Shown one piece after another: positions 22,672 through 25,291 of a stretch of DNA of 25,291 nt (the stretch's first letter is position 1; the number at the start of each line of letters is the position of its first letter). The stretch comes from a virus. Location: positions 1-25,291 of IMG/VR virus record IMGVR_UViG_3300030102_001455; one strand, 5' to 3'. Below the pieces are notes generated by a model. The model was not told the origin of the DNA, made no database searches, and worked only from the letters and a program-made list of their open reading frames with translations. The translations under genes were made by a program, and so were the position numbers.

Positions 22672-22700
22672 ATGGGGAGTGTAAAAGCTCCCCATTTTTT
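22672..22700 (+). terminator. Strong intrinsic terminator after the SSB-like gene
   Basis: ATGGGGAG (22672-22679) pairs perfectly with CTCCCCAT (22688-22695) around an 8-nt loop, followed by a run of T (22695-22700). It begins 26 nt after the stop codon and ends the transcript of the SSB-like gene. Confidence 0.9.
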
Positions 22701-22702
22701 AT

Positions 22703-22721
22703 GTAAATTCGCAAACTTATG
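22703..22721 (+). promoter_or_regulatory. Start-proximal box, second copy
   Basis: GTAAATTCGCAAACTTATG directly follows the terminator and ends in the primase start codon. It matches the copy at 19288-19306 at 14 of 19 positions, with identical spacing to the ATG. TAAATTCG resembles the TAnnTTTG -7 box, predicting a leaderless or nearly leaderless primase transcript. Confidence 0.55.
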
Positions 22722-23711
22722 ATTAAAAGTAGAAGCAGTGAAGATGTTTTGACAGTTGAAAGAATACTGTCAAAGATAAGTGAGGTTGATATATTTGCTT
22801 ACTACTGTAATTCGTTTAAAGAACTTGGTAGACCCTTTTGCAGTGAACTTAGACAGGATAAGAAACCAGGTGTTAGTATTATACTTTGGAAAGGTAAACT
22901 TTTATACAAGGATTTTGCTCACCCTGATCATACATTTGATTGCTTTGCCTATGTTATGGCAGCATACAATGTTTCTTTTTATTCTGCTCTACGCATAATT
23001 GATAATGACTTTGGTCTAAACCTTGCATCACGTAAAGAGGAGATGGATTTTACACGTGGCTATCTTGGATACCGCTCTAATATTAAAGTGGAGGACAAGA
23101 AAGTAACAATCATTAAGAAGAAATCTAGGCCTTGGAAGCGTAAAGATGCAGATTTTTGGTCTCAGTACTTGATTAGTAAGAAAACTTTGACTAAGTTTGC
23201 AGTTAGCCCTATCTCACACTACTGGATTAATGACAGTAGATTTACATGTAAGCTTAGCTATGCATATAAAATAGGTAGGAAATATAAAATCTATTCACCT
23301 TACGAAGAAGTAAAGTGGATGAGCAATACTAACTCTAAACAAATTCAAGGATATGATCAATTACCTAAAAGCGGCGATCTCTGTATTATTACATCAAGTC
23401 TCAAAGACGTTATGTGTCTCTTCGAGATGGGTATCCCCGCTATCGCCATGCAATCAGAACTGCAGCTGCCAGGACGGCAAGTCATAACTGAACTTAAAGA
23501 AAGGTTCAAACAACTTGCAGTCTTCTATGATAACGATTTTACTAATCCAAGCAATCCTGGCCAGACCGTGGCTGCTAAAATATGTAAAGAATATTATCCT
23601 ATGAAGAACATTCTCATACCTGATGAGTATCAGCTGAAAGATCCGTCAGATTATGTGGCACACTTTAAACGAACAGAGGGATTACAAACATTGATAGACA
23701 TACAATTGTGA
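22719..23711 (+). CDS. DnaG-like primase with degenerate zinc finger
   Basis: A 330-residue primase-like protein. The N-terminal 95 residues follow the CHC2 zinc-domain outline, with FCSELRQDKKPGVSI in place of 'CPFHdDktPSfsi' and LYKDFAHPDHTFDCFAYVM in place of the 'DFg.GgDaidFv' part, but only isolated cysteines remain. The TOPRIM domain follows with CIITSSLKDVM (around 222-232), where the usual catalytic Glu is replaced by a Ser-rich segment as in other phage primase-like proteins, and YDNDFTNPSNPG (D271, D273). It probably makes primers at the fork in association with the DnaB-like helicase. GTGA overlaps the next gene. Confidence 0.82.
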   Translation: MIKSRSSEDVLTVERILSKISEVDIFAYYCNSFKELGRPFCSELRQDKKPGVSIILWKGKLLYKDFAHPDHTFDCFAYVMAAYNVSFYSALRIIDNDFGLNLASRKEEMDFTRGYLGYRSNIKVEDKKVTIIKKKSRPWKRKDADFWSQYLISKKTLTKFAVSPISHYWINDSRFTCKLSYAYKIGRKYKIYSPYEEVKWMSNTNSKQIQGYDQLPKSGDLCIITSSLKDVMCLFEMGIPAIAMQSELQLPGRQVITELKERFKQLAVFYDNDFTNPSNPGQTVAAKICKEYYPMKNILIPDEYQLKDPSDYVAHFKRTEGLQTLIDIQL

Positions 23712-24151
23712 AGCGACGCACAAGAAAACCAAAAAATAAAAAAGTAAGAAACGCTACCGCTAAGGTTTACAAAGGTATTAAGTTCAGGTCTAAGCTTGAA
23801 CTTTTTACGTATAAGAAACTAGAGGATGCAGGGATTAAATCTCTGTATGAAAAAAAGAAGTACGTCTTACAACAAGGTTTTCATTACGAAGCACAATGCT
23901 ACGAGCCTCACAAAACAAAAGGTTATATTGATAGTGGATATAAAGTTAGAGATATTACATATACTCCTGACTTTGTAGATCCTAATGGTAAATGGATTAT
24001 AGAAGTAAAAGGTTTTGCAAATGATGTCTTCCCTTTAAAATGGAAGATGTTCAAGAAACACCTCATGGAGCTGGAGAATCCTCCAGTATTATACCTGCCT
24101 AAGAATCAAGGTCAGGTACTACAAACAATAGAATTAATTAAACAACTTTAA
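23708..24151 (+). CDS. PD-(D/E)XK nuclease
   Basis: A 147-residue DUF1064-like endonuclease. After a very basic N-terminus (KRRTRKPKNKKVRNA), FRSKLELFTYKKLE supplies Glu31. YTPDFVDP supplies Asp88. KWIIEVKGF supplies Glu99 and Lys101, completing the E...PD...ExK catalytic core. The C-terminus holds a helix and the strand PPVLYLPKN. Proteins of this type act on branched or replication intermediates, or process DNA ends. It starts with GTG overlapping the primase stop, so the two are translated together. Confidence 0.85.
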   Translation: MKRRTRKPKNKKVRNATAKVYKGIKFRSKLELFTYKKLEDAGIKSLYEKKKYVLQQGFHYEAQCYEPHKTKGYIDSGYKVRDITYTPDFVDPNGKWIIEVKGFANDVFPLKWKMFKKHLMELENPPVLYLPKNQGQVLQTIELIKQL

Positions 24152-24154
24152 TTT

Positions 24155-24466
24155 ATGGAATACACAGAAGATTTGATCATCCGTTTGGATGGTCTTGGGA
24201 TTGATATGTCTACTGGTCCCGTAGACACACTTCGTCAGCTAGATAAGCTGTATGAAAGTACAAGGTACAATACATTTGGATACCTTGAAGACTTGGAAAA
24301 GTTTGATAGAATCTTTGAACCAGTATATGGTTTGGAGTTTTTTATACTAGTCAGAGATGTACAACAACAGTTCTTTAAAGAAACTAAATATGCTGAGTTA
24401 GCTGCTGAATTAAATGAAATACACGAACAAAGTAAAATAAATAGACATGAGTATAAAAACGATTGA
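24155..24466 (+). CDS. Hypothetical protein upstream of rIIA
   Basis: A 103-residue helical acidic protein with no recognised family (segments RLDGLGIDMSTGPVDTLRQL and EDLEKFDRIFEPVYG). It lies 3 nt after the nuclease gene and overlaps the rIIA-like gene by 20 nt. Its function is unknown. Confidence 0.7.
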   Translation: MEYTEDLIIRLDGLGIDMSTGPVDTLRQLDKLYESTRYNTFGYLEDLEKFDRIFEPVYGLEFFILVRDVQQQFFKETKYAELAAELNEIHEQSKINRHEYKND

Positions 24467-25291
24467 CAAACAGATTAGAGGATCTGAAGGCCTTGCTAAG
24501 AAGATTAACAAGGGCGCAGAGAAGATGGTCTTTGACATCTTGCAGTCCACACAGTACTCTACACCTATCCCGTCTACTATACGCGAGTTGGCTACCAATG
24601 GTGCCGACGCTCAGCGTGAGAAAGAGATAGCTATAGAGATACTAACTGGTCAAGCAAAGGCTGAAGACTATTATATTGAACGCCACGGCGAACAATACAG
24701 TGACAGTAACTTTGATATAAGTTACTACGATCTAGATCACCTAGATACAGAGAACAATACTGTACAAATTACATACAAAGAGAATGAAGGAACAGGATAC
24801 TGCGATGTAGTTACCATAAAAGATTATGGTGTTGGTATTGGTGAACGCCGTTTGGAGGGTGTGCTTGAGCTTGGCTATTCAACTAAGCGTAACACAGCTG
24901 AGAACTTTGGTGCATTTGGCCTTGGTGCTAAAGTTGCATTGTCCACTGGTGTAGACTTCTACACTATAGAGACTGTGCACAATGGTAAAAGGTTTAAAAT
25001 GAACTGTTACAACTACAAAACAGACTTTATCATACCTGCGTTTAACCCGGGACTAGGCCAGCCTAATCCGCACATTACACTTAGTAATGGTACAAAGGTA
25101 TACTATGAACATGCTAAAGCAAAGAATCAGACTATAGTGTCGTTTGGTGTAAAGAAACACAACAGGCGTGACTATCGTGATGCGGTTGAAGAGCAGCTGA
25201 TGTATATGCCTAGTATTAAGTTCAAGCGTATTGCAGAGGACGGCTATGAAAGGGAAGAGAATATTCACCCAACAATTATGCATAACTCTGA
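24447..25291 (+). CDS. rIIA: rIIA-like GHKL ATPase (cut by the right edge)
   Basis: The first 281 codons of a longer protein, starting at ATG 24447. It has the GHKL ATP-binding boxes: N-box STIRELATNGADA (E47, N51, D54), G1 box KDYGVGIG (125-132) and G2 box FGAFGLGAK (154-162). This matches phage rIIA-like protectors, which occur in crAss-like genomes together with rIIB and in T4 protect against exclusion by a resident prophage. A gyrase-B or MutL-type ATPase is less likely given the context. The C-terminal part, and any rIIB, lie outside the window. It follows and overlaps the replication operon. Confidence 0.88.
   Translation, partial: MSIKTIDKQIRGSEGLAKKINKGAEKMVFDILQSTQYSTPIPSTIRELATNGADAQREKEIAIEILTGQAKAEDYYIERHGEQYSDSNFDISYYDLDHLDTENNTVQITYKENEGTGYCDVVTIKDYGVGIGERRLEGVLELGYSTKRNTAENFGAFGLGAKVALSTGVDFYTIETVHNGKRFKMNCYNYKTDFIIPAFNPGLGQPNPHITLSNGTKVYYEHAKAKNQTIVSFGVKKHNRRDYRDAVEEQLMYMPSIKFKRIAEDGYEREENIHPTIMHNS

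Noticed and set aside
23629-23675. CTGATGA followed by GAAA inside the primase gene
   Set aside because: It lies in a conserved coding segment (PDEYQLKDPSDYV), and stems I and III do not form.
1-25291. Stop-codon reassignment, known in some crAss-like phages
   Set aside because: TAA, TGA and TAG all end genes at sensible places (for example TAG at 11863 and 19847), and no gene is broken by internal TAG or TGA.
1-25291. CRISPR array, integrase or insertion sequence
   Set aside because: No regularly spaced repeats, recombinase motifs or transposase-like frames were seen.

Overview
The window looks like part of a lytic, tailed double-stranded DNA phage of the crAss-like group (Crassvirales) infecting a member of the Bacteroidota. 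This rests on gene content and order: TerL followed by portal in a head operon that also carries an HU/IHF-like protein; then, on the other strand, a family A DNA polymerase, a DEIH-type SF2 helicase, a DnaB-like ATPase, a Sak4-type ATPase, an SSB-like protein, a degenerate DnaG-like primase, a PD-(D/E)XK nuclease and an rIIA-like GHKL protein. A Bacteroidota host is suggested by A/T-rich start regions without Shine-Dalgarno sequences, TAnnTTTG promoter boxes and a lipoprotein with an acidic post-cysteine tail. TAA, TGA and TAG all act as stops, so the code looks standard. No tRNA, CRISPR array, integrase or insertion sequence was found.

Layout. (1) 34-10767, minus strand: one tightly packed head/packaging operon read right to left from a promoter at about 10793-10825. 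It encodes a GroES-like co-chaperonin, several small proteins (a winged-helix candidate, a zinc ribbon, an HU-like protein), a putative small terminase, TerL, portal, a large protein with Gly-Gly motifs, and an acidic scaffold-like protein. The major capsid gene would be expected just beyond the left edge. (2) 10768-11232: a 465-nt strand-switch region with no gene but a dense series of hairpins. (3) 11233-15549, plus strand: small accessory genes of mostly unknown function, including a two-helix membrane protein next to a probable surface lipoprotein and an AT-hook-like basic protein. This part holds two RNA elements: a complete type I hammerhead ribozyme (11850-11928), and a 438-nt structured segment (13376-13813) bounded exactly by an 8-bp direct repeat. 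(4) 15503-24466, plus strand: the replication and recombination module, ending in (5) rIIA, cut by the right edge.

The right module appears to supply a nearly complete replisome: origin recognition (an isolated DnaA domain IV-like protein), helicase loading, helicase, primase, SSB, polymerase, annealing ATPase and nuclease. The left module builds and fills heads. Transcription-unit boundaries in the right half show a recurring layout: a hairpin at or after the stop codon, then a GTAAATT-type box 15-16 nt before the next ATG, suggesting leaderless or nearly leaderless transcripts.

The most interesting items are the hammerhead ribozyme between two early genes, the direct-repeat-bounded structured RNA with a possible pseudoknot switch, the structured strand-switch region, and the phage GroES and DnaA-domain proteins.
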